Below are positions 10,860-23,400 of a stretch of DNA of 64,000 nucleotides, in pieces. The DNA comes from Corythoichthys intestinalis. Taxonomy: Eukaryota > Chordata > Actinopteri > Syngnathiformes > Syngnathidae. The position numbers and the translations under genes were made by a program. The notes below the pieces were generated by a model. That model had not been told where the DNA came from. It worked only from the letters and a program-made list of their open reading frames with translations, and made no database searches. How positions within the stretch are numbered: position 1 is the first letter of the stretch; every line of letters begins with the position of its first letter. The DNA is taken from positions 25,008,501-25,072,500 of the forward strand of contig NC_080416.1 in NCBI RefSeq assembly GCF_030265065.1, given 5' to 3'.

Positions 10860-11183
10860 TAACAAAACGAAAATGCACTCTCGCAAAGATGAACCAGGCT
10901 GAAGCCAACAGAATGAACTCTAAGTTGGACCCACGAAAAGATGTGTTCTAAGCATGGTGCAGTCTAACGAGGATGCACCATGGTAAGTAAGGATATGAAT
11001 GTGCACTAATTAATATGCACTACAACAAGGATGTAGTCTGAAAAGGATACATCTTAACAATAATTTGTCATTACGATGCATCCATATCAGGATACTTTCG
11101 AACAAGAGAGCTCCCTAAGAGAACAACTCTATTAGGATGCACCACAGAGATAAGTATCCTGAAAATGATTGACTTAATACGTA
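10860..11183 (-). repeat. interspersed repeat 'GCATCCTNNTTAGACTGCACC', arm 1
   Basis: This segment, together with 9731-9760 on the far side of the hAT and about 11264-11290 past the foldback, is the reverse complement of 28125-28191 plus 30962-30991 plus 33740-34005. By eye the two copies agree at roughly seven bases in eight. Each copy has been split by different later transposons. The repeat has no coding content that I can see. Confidence 0.8.
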
Positions 11184-11263
11184 CAGTGGGGAAAACAAGT
11201 ATTTGATACACTGCCAATGGGTTTTCCCATTGGCAGTGTATCAAATACTTGTTCTCCCCACTG
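11184..11263. mobile_element. 80-bp foldback MITE (Tc1/mariner type)
   Basis: Two 38-base arms with a single mismatch (CAGTGGGGAAAACAAGTATT...) are separated by a few T bases. TA duplications lie at 11182-11183 and 11264-11265. The sister repeat near 28163 shows the uninterrupted site, GAACTATTAAG. Transcribed RNA would form a long near-perfect hairpin. Confidence 0.9.
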
Positions 11264-11286
11264 TAGTTCCTCTTAAATTTGCTTAA

Positions 11287-11612
11287 CCCTTTATTGTCAA
11301 ATGTATCACGTTTGATACATCTAAAATTTCACGATTTTGAGACTAATTCAGAATTTTCACAATTCTTTTTGGAAAAAAAAAAAAAAAAAAAATCATGGAC
11401 GCAATTCAACACATGCATCTGCAGGTTCCATGAGGGAAAAAAAAAAAAACAGGATTTAGCAAGGGTTATAGATATTAAAGCGCTTATTACACATATTAAT
11501 TTGGACTTTTCTTTTTACAAATGTGAAAAAAAGGTTTCATTAGGACCTTATTTTTCCAAATTTTTGGATTCTCTTATAATTGCTTCATGTTGCAGGTATT
11601 TAAAGTTGAATA
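11287..11612. mobile_element. TTAA-flanked MITE, family 'CCCTTTATTG', copy 1
   Basis: It begins TTAA-CCCTTTATTGTCAAATG and matches, over its length, the element at 51844-52959, which has clear TTAA at both ends and CCCT/AGGG termini (piggyBac-like ends). The right end here is eroded. Contains two A-runs. Confidence 0.6.
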
Positions 11613-11737
11613 AAAAAACAAGCCAGCAGCAGTAAACCAGCATACTATTATGAGCTGTTCAGAAAAGGGATTTAAACAATTCACGAACATGTAAGTTTCC
11701 CCAACTACAACTACTCTCTATTGGGAATGGAGGTCAC

Positions 11738-13771
11738 CAGTGTTGTTAATAACGGCGTTACAATAAAATGGCGTTATTGTCTTTCAGAAGTGAGTAATCT
11801 AATTAATTTTCTCATCTTGGCAACGCCGTTACTGAGGATGGAAAGTGTGTTACTATGCGTTACTATATTGTTTGAATGACGCGAGAAAAGTCTGAGGGAG
11901 ACGGACTCACCGAGATGACAGAGCAGAGCAGGAGTGGGGAGGAGGCAAAAAAAGTTGTGATGACGAGCAAACACGATGCTAGGTGGCTCCGATAATACCT
12001 GACAGTAGCCGATAGCCTACAAACTACGACCACATGATATGGTAGACACGGTAGATATCACATATATATAGAACTAGATGCAAAATCACAGATATGGCGG
12101 CGTTAGCAACATGTACAATATAGGAACTAGATGCGTTGGTAATCAGCCGCCATCTTAAAGCAGTAGACTTCTTAAGCCTGAGTTATACTCCCGCGTTGCG
12201 GTGACGGCGTAGCGACTACGGCGTCATTCGACATTCGATAGTTCTGCGGTGAGGGAACGCGTTGCTCTGTAATTCACCGCCAAGCCACTAGAGGGATGTG
12301 GCGTTATGTTTGTACGGTTTTGGGGCATGCTTGTTTACTTCCGCTAGTCGGAGAAAAAATAAACAATGCAAGATGGAACTCTTGAAAGTAAATATTCTGC
12401 TCATCAACACTGAATAAATATTGAACATACAAATGTTGACGGGCAGGCGACGCAGAAGACGGTTTCGAGGCGGTCTGGCCAACTTTTGATGCCGCACAGA
12501 GAGTTTTAGACTCGGGTGGAGAGAGCTAGCTGTGGCGGCTAGCTTCAAACTGGCGTCGAGCACTGCGTTCAAGGTCTGCAAAGCCCTCCAGCCTGATTTG
12601 TTTGCCGTGTCCTACAACCAGCCAGTGGGAAGCCATAGCAGATTTCTGGCGTCTAGGGAACTTCCCAAACTGCGTTGGGAGGCTTGATTTTAAGGTTATC
12701 ATAAAAAGCACCGAGGCACTCTCAATCAGTGATGATGTATTGTGTGTGTGAACTGTCTGTTATTGAAAATTAAAGATCAAAACAACTCTTTTGACACCAA
12801 ATCTGTGCTTTATTCTTCATATACTTGAAACATATGTACACAGTAAATGATGAAGTGCACCAACCAAAAATACGACATAAAGTGATAAAAAGTTGGCAGT
12901 TTTTGGCCGACTGTGTCACCGCTTCGTGTGGCCACTCGATTCCGACCACCCACGTCTCGGTGGTTCTTCCATTTATTTATTTTTTCGATCGCCGACCTTG
13001 CCATTTGGCAGTCACAATAATAATTTCTTGACGAGACTTGCTCTTCGATGATACTCCCGTCGGCTTGGTGCATTTTTGCGTGTAGAAAATAATGTTTGAT
13101 TCTATTCTACAATGGCGGTGTTTTCGCCCGGAAACAACAGTCTGAGCGGACCAATCACAGTCCGTTTTCGCTACGTCTACGCGTCTACGCGACGCGAAGG
13201 TTAGAAAAATCGAGAGGTGCGCGTCAGGCTACGACGTAGGGTCGTAACTCGATTCTTCCTTGACGGCGTAGGTCTGACGCGGAAGTATAACTCGGCCTTT
13301 AGGAAGGCTCTGTTGTAGAGAACCTTCCTAGCGAACCTAAGTAACTTTTCATCTAAAATACTCCTAAATCGGCAAAATCTTGACTTGATTCTATCTTTAA
13401 ATGATGAAACAGTTTTAAAACTTACACATGTCAAAAGTAAACAGTAGGGAACTAATGCAATAATGGGAGCAATTTTGACAACTTTTAACGTTTGATTCAG
13501 GGTAAAAAGGGTAAATTAGGTTAAAGAATTGGGCTAGGAACAAAATTTTCCCAAAAACCCAAAAACTTCACACAGTGTGACCTATGTTTTTTTTTTTTTT
13601 TTTGAGGGAAAAAAAAAACAAAACATGAAAATGATCACTATTTACTCTGCCAAGTAACTAATTACTCATACATTCAGGTAAATGAGTTACTAATGCAATT
13701 ACTTTTGGGGAGGAGTACCGTAATTTGTAACTGTAATTAATTACTTTTTTAAAGTAAGATTAACAACACTG
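11738..13771. mobile_element. hAT element 'CAGTGTTGTTAAT' with nested Harbinger
   Basis: The inverted ends CAGTGTTGTTAAT are perfect for 13 bases. The 8-bp duplication GAGGTCAC flanks the element (11730-11737, 13772-13779). The inner part (about 11985-12174 and 13302-13490) is homologous to the interior of the 'TAGAGGTG' hAT family (326-1251, 31693-33441, 40075-42342), although the termini are unrelated. A Harbinger element interrupts that shared core. Confidence 0.9.
12175..13298 (-). mobile_element. PIF/Harbinger-type element, deleted
   Basis: The ends are AGCCTGAGTTATACTCCCGC and, inverted, AGGCCGAGTTATACTTCCGC. A 3-bp TTA duplication (12172-12174, 13299-13301) is the Harbinger signature. 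On the minus strand (about 13031 down to 12820) a decayed MADF/Myb-like stretch is readable: EKINKWKNHRDVGGRN then QKLPTFYHFMSYFWLVHFI. This recalls the second, DNA-binding protein of Harbinger elements. No transposase core was seen. The empty-site sequence can be read from the sister hAT copies at 32100-32130 and 41900-41930. Confidence 0.8.
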
Positions 13772-13779
13772 GAGGTCAC

Positions 13780-14097
13780 TATGCATACATTGGAGTTGTT
13801 TCCCCTTTACTCACACTCATGACACAACCCAATGAGGCGGGAAGGCCTCTACGCACAAGCAGCCGCTGACCACTTGAATAATGTATTTTTGTTGCCAGCC
13901 TCCTGGAAACAGCCTCAGTTACAGTCAACAACAAATCCGACACTGACTGCACCGGCGTGTCTCGGTAACTCGAGGCCACTACCAAAACAACACAAGAACC
14001 AACACAAGATGCGCAACTACGTACGTCACTGAAACGGACAATTCCCAAATTCTTTTTTTTTCTTCTTTCCAGTCCAGTCTGCTGTGGACAGGACAGC
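13780..14097 (+). promoter_or_regulatory. erich5 5' flank and splice acceptor
   Basis: A pyrimidine tract ending CTTTCCAG at 14065-14072 precedes the coding start, which implies an upstream non-coding exon that I cannot place. No TATA box or CpG-rich block is evident. Moderate GC relative to surroundings. Confidence 0.3.
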
Positions 14098-17000
14098 ATG
14101 GGATGTTCCACCAGTTCCCAGACTTCAGCAGTTGACTCAACCAAACCTGGAGTTAAACCTGAGGAGACCAACGGAACTATCGCCACAGGTATGAAAAGTC
14201 ACAAGAGGGGAAAAAAACTGCTAATAATGAATAAATGAATGGAATAAAATGTAGTTTTTACTAGTAATGGGAATCATTGAGTCACGATACAAAATCATGA
14301 TACTTCGATATTATACTATACAACTGAGACAGTTATTCTCTTTGTAACTTTTGAATTAAAAGTGCTTTTCATTGAAAAAAAAACATAATTACACAACATT
14401 AACATGAATAGACAAATTAAAAACTACCAATTTGCAATGCTGTATCACTATACAGAAAGTAACCAAACGGGGAAAAATAACATATTACAGAATTGAAATA
14501 TAATGATAGTCAAAATACCAATATATAATGGTGTATTGAGGATAAGTAGTTATATCATCCCTCAAAGTGTCCATTAAAAACATCCTTGTTATCGCAGTAA
14601 ATGCAGGTTTGCTACAATAGTAAAAAGAAATCAAAGATTGACTGAACTGTTGGACCCCCCTGGAGAGTGTTTATTGGGCGTCAAACATTAAAGTGGCAGT
14701 GGCGAGAAAACATGGAAACGCTTAGCAACGCGCAAACATGCACATAGTCAAGTCAGGATTATGTGTGTCTCTCATATAAACACCTCCCATTATGTACAAA
14801 TGAGTGTTCAAGGCACAAACATTACCTCATTCACTGCCAGCCCAGGTACTCATTACCTATGTGCTGTGGTAGTTGGTAAAAGTCAATTTATATGAACTCA
14901 TCGCTATTGACGGCTCTAGACGTCCAATCTATTTGAAGTGAATGAGAATTCGTTGCCATCCTCCCACTTCAGATGGATTGGACATCTACTAGAGATAACC
15001 AAGAAGTAAATTTTTTTGTCGTTATTTTGTCCACATTATGATCTGATATCCTATCAACAAAACAGTGACTGCTAACGGCAATGTGGCTGAGGACATCGAG
15101 ACCATTCCCGATCAGACATCAACCACTCAGACGCCGACAGAGTCTTCCGACGCGAAGCCTGCAGATGAGACGCCAACAGAAACGACAACAACAACTGCGC
15201 CTCCTCCAGTGCAGGAGGAGCAACTGCAGCTGACAGATGTCGAACCAGAAGCCGGACCTCCAGCAGAGACGTCTGCCACCCCTGTGACCGCACCTCCAGA
15301 AGCAAGTAAGTCAATATTCCCATTAACAAAAAAAATGATGATATTGAGCTTTGCTTATAGTATCATTTCTACTAAATAAAAATAGCACCGACTCAAGCAG
15401 AAACCACCGATTCAACAGAACCGAAACATGAAACAACGGAGGAAGCACCAGGTGAGTTCACGCAAAAACATAGCAGACAATACAGTGGGGCAAATAAGTA
15501 TTGAGTCAACCACTAATTGTGCAAGGTCTTCCACTTGAAAATATTAGAGAGGCCTGTAATTGTCAACATGGGTAAACCTCAACCATGAGAGACAGAATGT
15601 GGAAAAAACAGAAAATCACATTTTTTGTTTTTTTAAAGAATTTATTTGCAAATCATGGTGGAAAATAAGTATTTGGTCAACACCAAAAGTTCATCTCAAT
15701 ACTTTGTTATATACCCTTTGTTGGCGATAACGGAGGCCAAACGTTTTCTGTAACTCTTCACAAGCTTTTCACACACTTTTGCTGGTATTTTGGCCCATTC
15801 CTCCATGCAGATCTCCTCAAGAGCAGTGATGTTTTGGGGCTGTCGTTGGGCAACACGGACTTTCAACTCCCTTCACACATTTTCTCTGGGGTTGAGATCT
15901 GGAGACCGCCTAGGCCACTCAAGGACCTTGAATTGCTTCTTACGAAGCCACTTCTTTGTTGCCCTGGCTGTGTGTTTGGGATCATTGTCATGCTGAAAGA
16001 CCCAGCCACGTCTCATCTTCAATGCCCTTGCTGATGGAAGGAGATTTTCACTCAAAATCTCTCGATACATTACCCCTTTCATTCTAAACACAGATCAGTC
16101 GTCCTGGTCCCTTTGCAGAAAAACAGCCCCAATGCATGATGTTTCCACCCCCATGCTTCAGAGAGGGTATGGTGGTGTTCTTCGGATGCAATTCAGTATT
16201 CTTTCTCCTCCAAACACGAGAACCTGTGTTTCTACCAAAAAGTTCTATTTTGGTTTCATCTGACCATAACACATTCTCCCATTCCTCTTCTGGATTATCC
16301 AAATGCTCTCTAGCGAACCGCAGACGGGCCTGGACGTGTACTTTCTTCAGCAGGGGGACACGTCTGGCAGTGCAGGATTTGAGTCCCTGGCGGCGCATTG
16401 TGTTACTGATAGTAGCCTTTGTTACTGTGGTCCCAGCTCTCTGTAGGTCATTCACTATGTCCCCCGTGTGGTTCTGGGATTTTTGCTCACCGTTCTTGTT
16501 ATCATTTTGACGCCACGCGGTGAGATCTTGCATGGAGCCCCAGATCGAGGGAGATGATCAGTGGTCTTGTATGTCTTCCATTTTCTAATAATTGCTCCCA
16601 CAGTTGATTTCTTTACACCAAGCGTTTTACCTATTGCAGATTCGGTCTTCCCAGCCTGGTGCAGGTCTAAAATTTTGTCTCTGGTGTCCTTCGATAGCTC
16701 TTTTGTCTTGGCCATAGTGGAGTTTGGAGTGTGACTGACTGAGCTTGTGGACAGGTGTCTTTTATACTGGTAATGAGTTAAAACAGGTGCCATTAATACA
16801 GGTAATGAGTGGAGCCTCGTTAAACCTCGTTAGAAGACGTTAGACCTCTTTGACTGCCAGAAATCTTGCTTGTTTGTAGGTGACCAAATACTTATTTTCC
16901 ACTCTAATTTGGAAATAAATTCTTTAAAATTCAAACAATGTGATTTTCTGTTTTTTTTTTTCACATTCTGTCTCCCATGGTTGAGGTTTACCCATGTTGA

Positions 17001-17130
17001 CAATTACAGGCCTCTCTAATCTTTTCAAGTAGGACAACTTGCACAATGGTGGTTGACTAAATACTTATTTGCCCCACTGTACAACCTCTCTCATGTTCTT
17101 TTCCCCTCTAATTTAGCTTCTAATGAATGA
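14098..17130 (+). CDS. erich5: glutamate-rich protein 5-like (erich5), complete (136 aa)
   Basis: Coding exons 14098-14188, 15066-15305, 15386-15451 and 17117-17130 join in phase to 136 residues. The protein starts [10 protein letters not shown]: Gly2 followed by Cys3 suits N-myristoylation and palmitoylation, so membrane attachment is likely. The rest is low-complexity, rich in Thr, Pro and Glu ([33 protein letters not shown]), with no folded domain and no predicted enzyme. The call rests on the MGCS start, composition, small exons and position next to rida in tail-to-tail orientation as in human. ERICH5 function is poorly known. The last exon adds only ASNE and the stop, and is separated from exon 3 by a whole Tc1-like element. 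Fish proteins of this type are shorter than human ERICH5. Confidence 0.8.
14189..15065. other. erich5 intron 1, old repeat pieces
   Basis: No exon seen. A segment at about 14895-14990 matches the 'GACGTCCAATCCATTT' fish repeat, also found at 43239-43375 and 50900-51025; here it keeps its two inverted halves. The remainder is AT-rich. Confidence 0.4.
15483..17079 (-). mobile_element. Tc1-like element, family 'CAGTGGGGCAAATAAGTA', copy 1
   Basis: It lies between TA dinucleotides (15481-15482, 17080-17081), with CAGTGGGGCAAATAAGTATT at one end and its inverse at the other. 1597 bp. The transposase on the minus strand is in three frames: 16455-16712 from [18 protein letters not shown], about 16084-16470 with [13 protein letters not shown], and 15873-16091 with [10 protein letters not shown]. 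The final segment reads NPRENV, where family members have NPIENLW. It is inserted in erich5 intron 3 against the gene's direction. The sister copy is at 20715-22293. Confidence 0.95.
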
Positions 17131-17408
17131 CATCGCCCACGAGAGTGGACACGTACTTTAATATTGCCAAGATGGAGAAACTGTGACATCAACACTGTGT
17201 GCCTTCCCGAGTTCCCGCTCTAAAAAAAACAGCACTTAATGATCCATTTGAAAGTTTTGCATTGAATGCAAACATCATAGGCAAAATGCCAAAAGTTAGG
17301 AATCAATATGGATGTAAAAAAAAAAAAAAAAAAAAAAACATGAAAAATTGCTCGCTGTAATTCTTGTAAGAGGTAGTAATATACTGTACATGCATTACAC
17401 AACACAAA

Positions 17409-19980
17409 CAGTCATGTGAAAAAAATTAGGACACGCCATTAAATATTCAGTTCTTTATTAAGAAATGTTCACATATCACTGTATGATCTTGTTTTTCTTT
17501 ATCTCTGGAAAAGAAAGTGATTTAGTTGCAGGTAAACAACAAAAGTTAACATTGTTTTACTCATGAAACCAAATATGTCAACAAAAGCGCATATTCTAAC
17601 TGAGGAAAAAATTAGGACACCCTACCACCCAATAGCTAGTTTTACCCCCTTTGGCTGAAATACCTTCAGTGCAAGGCTGTAGGTTTGCATAGGGACGGTA
17701 GGGACATAACACTACCAGTTTTTCAGGATGCTTAAATTATTCCCACCAACTTTAAAGCAAACTTATTTGCGTTATATAATGATTTTAGTTATATAGGTAA
17801 TTTAGATTGTCTTCCTATATGTTGTAAGGATAGAATGGATCCTACCATTATTAAGTGAATTACAGTACTTTCATTATGTTAAGACTTACATTGACCCCTT
17901 TTCACTTGCTGAATGTGCCAGTCAATTTTTTCACTCAAACACGCGTTTGATTGGCCGATGACTTGAACCACCCCCACCCCACACACACACGCCTTCACAG
18001 CCCAACACAAATACAACATGCCACCTCCCCCGCCCCCTTCGAACACGAGGGATTTTTTTGCCCGCCAGCAGCAGCCACTGTAAGTAATGTAAAAAGACGT
18101 CAATGTTGTGGAGGTGGGGAACACACCACTAATTTTGCTACTGCTACAATGAAGTCAATTTTACTCAGATTTCTTGAAATAAGACCTAGCTGAAAATAAG
18201 ATTAACACTTATTTTGAGCAAAAAGTTTGTATATTTAATCTTTAAAGAAAAACTTGTTTGTCAGAAATTTTCTTAATTCAAGAATATTGTTCAAAACATT
18301 ATTTGAAAGCAATGTTTTCTTGATTTAGGTGAAAAATGACCAGCTTTTTGATGTATGGGCTCAGTATGAACAAATAGTAATATTTACTTAAAGTGGAAGA
18401 ATCTGATGCATTAATCTGTTAACTAGCCTTATTTGACTATATCAGATTAAGATATTGGTGTTGATGTGGAGGTGTGAAAGTTAGTACAGTACATGTCAAT
18501 ACAGATTTACTTTGCATTAATCATTTAGCCTATCAATTAATTAGGTTCATATTGGTGAGAAATGTAGCCCTGACCCCCGTTCACCCAATATGTTTGGTCT
18601 TATTAATGTTATGCTGTTATATCGTTCCTACAAATATTGAGACCAAACCTACGCTCTTGCTTCAGTGAGACGCTTTTTGTAGCCATCAACCAGTCTTTGA
18701 CATCAGTCTGAAGAAAGTTTGCCCCACTCCTCGACGCAGAATACTTTCAGCTGTGAGATGTTTGAGGGGTACAGCCGGTTTCAAGTCAACCCAAAGATCT
18801 AAATGGGATTAAGATCTGGGCTTTTACTCAGCTATCCCAGGACTCTCTTCCTTTTGAACCACTCCTTGGTGGATTTACTGGTTTGTTTTGGGTCACTGTC
18901 ATGTTGCAGAGTCCTATTTCACTTCAGCTTTAATTTTTTCACAGATGATCTCACATGTTCCTCAAGCACCCTCTAATACACGATAGAATTCATGGTGGAA
19001 TCTATGATGGTGAGCTGGCCAGGTCCTGCTTTAGCAAAGCATCCCCAAACCATGATACTTCCACCTCCATGCTTCACAGTTTGTATGAGGTTCTTTTCCT
19101 GGAATGCTGTATTGGGTTACGCCAAACATGTCCTCTGTTCTGGTGTCCAAATAATTCAATTTTAGATTCATCTGTCCAAAGAAAATTATTCCAGAAGTCC
19201 TTGTCTTTGTGTACATTCACTCTGGCAAACTTCGGTTTAGCCTTCATGTTCTTCTTGGAGAGCAAAGCTTTCCTCCTAGCACACCTCTCATGAAGGTTAA
19301 ACTTGTGAAGTTTCTTTCTGATTGTAGAGAATTGCACCTTCACATCAACAGTAGCAAGAGCCTGCTGTAGGACCCGTGAAGACATTTTAGAGTTTTTGGA
19401 AAATTCTTTTAGCATCTTGCGGTCCGCTCTTGGGGTGAACTTACTTGGACGGCCCAACCTGGGCATGTTGGCAGTTGTTATGAATGTCCTCCATTTTTAG
19501 ACTATTTTCCGGACAGTGGAAAGGGTGATTTCATATTCTTTTGAGATCTTTTGAAATCCACTACCAGACTAATAAGAGTCTACAATATTCTTTCTGAAAG
19601 CTTCAGACAGCTATTTTGATCTCACCATGGTGTTTTCTCTCACTTCAACAGTCACTGTTGAAAGTATTCTGCGTCGAGGAGTGGGGCAAACTTTCTTCAG
19701 ACCGATGTCAACGACTGGTAGATGGCTAAAAAAAAGCATCTAACTGAAGTTATTTCAGCCAAAGGGGCCAAAACTAGTTATTTTTCCTCAGTTAGAATAT
19801 GCATTTTTGTTGATATATTCGGTTTATTGAGTAAAACAATGTTAATTTCTGTTGTTTACCTGCCATTAAATCACTTTCTTTTCCAGAGATAAAGAAAAAC
19901 AAGATCAGTCTTTGATACGTGAAAATTCCTAATAAAGAACGGAATATTTAATGGGTTGTCCTAATTTTTTCACATGACTG
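17409..19980 (-). mobile_element. Tc1-like element 'CAGTCATGTGAAAAAATTAGG' split by a hAT
   Basis: The inverted ends CAGTCATGTGAAAAAAATTA are at 17409 and 19980. Removing the nested hAT leaves about 1.58 kb, normal Tc1 length. The left TA is not conserved. The minus strand 19074-19466 carries the transposase middle (GRPSKFTPRADRKMLKEF, LWTDESKIELFGHQN); other parts are in different frames or stopped. Located between the erich5 and rida 3' ends. Confidence 0.9.
17672..18659. mobile_element. non-autonomous hAT inside the Tc1-like element
   Basis: The ends CAAGGCTGTAGGTTTG and, inverted, CAAGAGCGTAGGTTTG lie inside a perfect 8-bp duplication CTTCAGTG (17664-17671, 18660-18667) cut from the Tc1-like host. 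988 bp, no transposase. A CA-rich stretch lies at about 17970-17990. Confidence 0.9.
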
Positions 19981-20184
19981 TTACTATAATGTAAAATAAT
20001 CAATAATTGTTTTAATGTGGGTGTTTTTAATATGAATTTTCTTCTTTTGCTAACTACCACAACACATACTTTGTGATTACTATGCACTCCATACACCTGA
20101 GCTGTCAGTGAGTGAGACTGAGTTCAGTGATTAAAATAGTTTTAAAATGACCAGAACAAAGAAAACTCTTGTCACTCAGGTTCT

Positions 20185-20190
20185 TTTATT
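20185..20190 (-). promoter_or_regulatory. possible rida poly(A) signal
   Basis: AATAAA on the minus strand about 290 bases after the rida stop codon; no nearer hexamer was obvious. Confidence 0.35.
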
Positions 20191-20479
20191 TGGCATTACC
20201 CTGATTATTGCCTATTTTTACATGAATGAAAGCTACTTAAGGCACAGCGCTACAATATTATTTGTTTCGCTTGTAACTCACCGATTGTACCACGATCCGA
20301 ACAACTGGCAATTAAGTGCTTTCTTCCATTATGTGGGGTTTTTCTATCAAAAGGGCCAGTTTTGAAAGCGGTTCTGTGAGCTAACAGACAGATTTAGAAG
20401 CAGACGCTATCACGTATTGTTGGAAAATTTTTTGGAAAGAATGGTTGAACTATAACTTGTTTGCAAGTTGGCCGCCTAG

Positions 20480-23400
20480 TCAGGAGTCAGCGAGTGGACC
20501 GAGGACAGCAACTGCCTCGATTTCCACCAGGCCACCCTGAAAAGAGATTTTACACAAAATGTTGCAACTTGAATGGAAAATTCTAAAAAGAAGAAAAAAG
20601 AAAAGAAAAAAAGAAAGATGTACTCAAGTATTCATCATATTAATTTTCCACATTGTAATGAATTAAAATGCCATTCATCTGTCCCAAATATAATAGCAAA
20701 AACTAGCACACTTACAGTGGGGGCAAATAAGTATTTAGTAAACCACTAATTGTGCAAATTCTCCCTCTTGAAAATATTAGAGAGGCCTGTAATTGTCAAC
20801 ATGGGTAAACCTCAACCATGAGAGACAGAATGTGGAACACCCCCCCCCCCAGAAAATCACATTGTTTGATTTTTAAAGAATTTATTTGCAAATCAAGGCG
20901 GAAAATAAGTATTTGGTCAATACCAAAATTTCATCTCAATACTTTGTTATGTACCCTTGTTTGGCAATAACGGAGGCCAAATGTTTTGTGTAACTCTTCA
21001 CAAGCTTTTCACACACTGTTGCTGGTATTTTGGCCCATTCCTCCATGCAGATCTCCTCTAGAGCAGTGATGTTTTGGGGCTGTCGTTGGGCAACACGGAA
21101 TTTCAACTCCCTCCACAGATTTTCTATGGGGTTGAGATCTGGAGGCTGACTAGGCCACTCCAGGACTTTGAAATGCTTCTTACGAAGCCACTCCTTTGTT
21201 GCCCTGGCTGTGAGTTTGGGATCACTGTCATGCTGAAAGACCCAGCCACGTCTCATCTTCAATGCCCTTGCTGATGGAAGGAGATTTTCACTCAAAATCT
21301 CTCGATACATGGCCCCATTCATTCTTTCCTTTACACAGATCAGTCGCCCTGGTCCCTTTGCAGAAAAACAGCCCCAAAGCATGATCTTTCCACCCCCATG
21401 CTTCAGAGTGGGTATGGTGTTCTTCGGCTGCAATTCAGTATTCTTTCTCCTCCAAACACGAGAACCTGTGTTTCTACCAAAAAGTTCTATTTTGGTTTCA
21501 TCTGACCATAACACATTCTCCCAGTCCTCTTCTGGATTATCCAAATGCTCTCTAGCGAACCGCAGACGGGCCTGGACGTGTACTTTCTTCAGCAGGGGAA
21601 CACGTCTGGCAGTGCAGGATTTGAGTCCCTGGCGGCGTATTGGGTTACTGATAGTAGCCTTTGTTACTGTGGTCCCAGCTCTCTGTAGGTCATTCACTAG
21701 GACCCCCCATGTGTTTCTAGAATTTTTGCTCACTGTTTTTGTTATCATTTTAACGCAACGGGGTGAGATCTTGCATGGAGCCCCAGATCGAGAGAGATTG
21801 ACAGTGGTCTTGTATGTCTTCCATTTTCTAATAATTGCTCCCACAGTTGATTTCTTTACACCAAGCGTTTTACCTATTGCAGATTCTCAGTCTTCTCAGC
21901 CTGGTGCAGGTCTACAATTTTGTCTCTGGTGTTCTTCGACATGGCCATAGTCGTGGCCATAGTGGAGTTTGGAGTGTGACTGACTGAGGTTGTGGACAGG
22001 TGTCTTTTATACCGATAATGAGTTAAAACATGTGCCATCTCGTTAGAAGAAGTTAGACCTCTTTGACAGCCAGAAATCTTGCTTGTTTGTAAGTGACCAA
22101 ATACTTATTTTCCTCTCTAATTTGGAAATAAATTCTTTAAAAATCAAACAATGTGATTTTCTGTTTTTTTTTTCCACATTCCGTCTCTCATGGTTGAGGT
22201 TTACCCATGTTGACAATTACAGGCCTCTCTAATCTTTTCAAGTAGGAGAATTTGCACAATTGGTGGTTGACTAAATACTTATTTGCCCCACTGTATGTAT
22301 ATAAATGGAAAATGTCATGAAATAAACTGATTCTATGAATTTTAATTACTGCATGTAATGTAGTATTTTTGTGTTGGCTGTGTGCCTTTAAAGGGAACCA
22401 CGGACCCAAAGACTTAGTTCTTAAAAGATAAATGTAACTATGAGTTATAATAATTTGATATTCAAACCACTCTTAATGTTTTCTTTTTTACATTTGAAAT
22501 ATTAGTATAACTAATAGGTCGCCGATGTTGTTGACGAAGCAATGCACTCTGGGTGGTGACGTCACTGGGCAGCGCTGCCGTACTTCCACACCGTCACTTG
22601 TTAGCTACAAAAGCATGTCGTCGGTTCTGCTCTCCCAATTCGAACCCGAACGGAAAAGTGATGAGCAGGACAGCACCATCGAAAAAAGCAAAAGCAATTA
22701 AACGAAGGTCTCCAGCGGGATTCTAACACGTGTTTCCCATGCAAGAGACCATCATGTAGGCCGTCTTCCTCATAAAGCAATCGCAACCCACATGCGTTGT
22801 CTGTCTGTGCAGTAAAACCTGAAAGGGAAACGCAACAGAAAAGAAAGTGCAGCTGGCTTGACGGAATAAGAAAATGGGGCTCACTTCAGACAACAATAAC
22901 ATAGGGACTGCTTAAAGAGATTTATTGAACACACAAAAAAACATGCGATAACGAAAAGGGAGACGCAAAAAGGGTCCATAGGTCGAGATCAGTTAAAAAA
23001 CAACAACAAAAAAACATGGAAAACCACAGTGAGAGCCAAAGAAACAGGGAAAAAAAACAAAGCAATGATGCAACTAGCAATGAAGGGATATACTGTAGAA
23101 ACTCAAATGGCAGCAAGTCAATAGCTCGGCAAGCCGCCTAGGATAGATTAAAAAAACACTGCTAATGAGCTGGAATTGGATGCCGGTACGTCACTGAATA
23201 CTCATCCCACATCTCTGTAACAAAACAATCTGACCAGAAGTAGAATGTGACAAAATCATGTCAGTCGTCATACTAGCTTCGCTTGCTAGCTAGCGAAGCT
23301 ATTTCTTCAGTACAGCCCATCGTGCATTGCGTGCGTAAAAACATGGCACCCTCTGTAGGTACTCAATGTTATAGATTTATAATTCAATTGCAATAATATA

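Noticed and set aside
20147-20365. 72-codon plus-strand frame with a hydrophobic start
   Set aside because: It lies antisense in the rida 3' UTR region; no family resemblance or upstream signals.
21309-21950. 213-codon plus-strand frame
   Set aside because: It is the antisense shadow of the Tc1-like transposase at 20936-21950.
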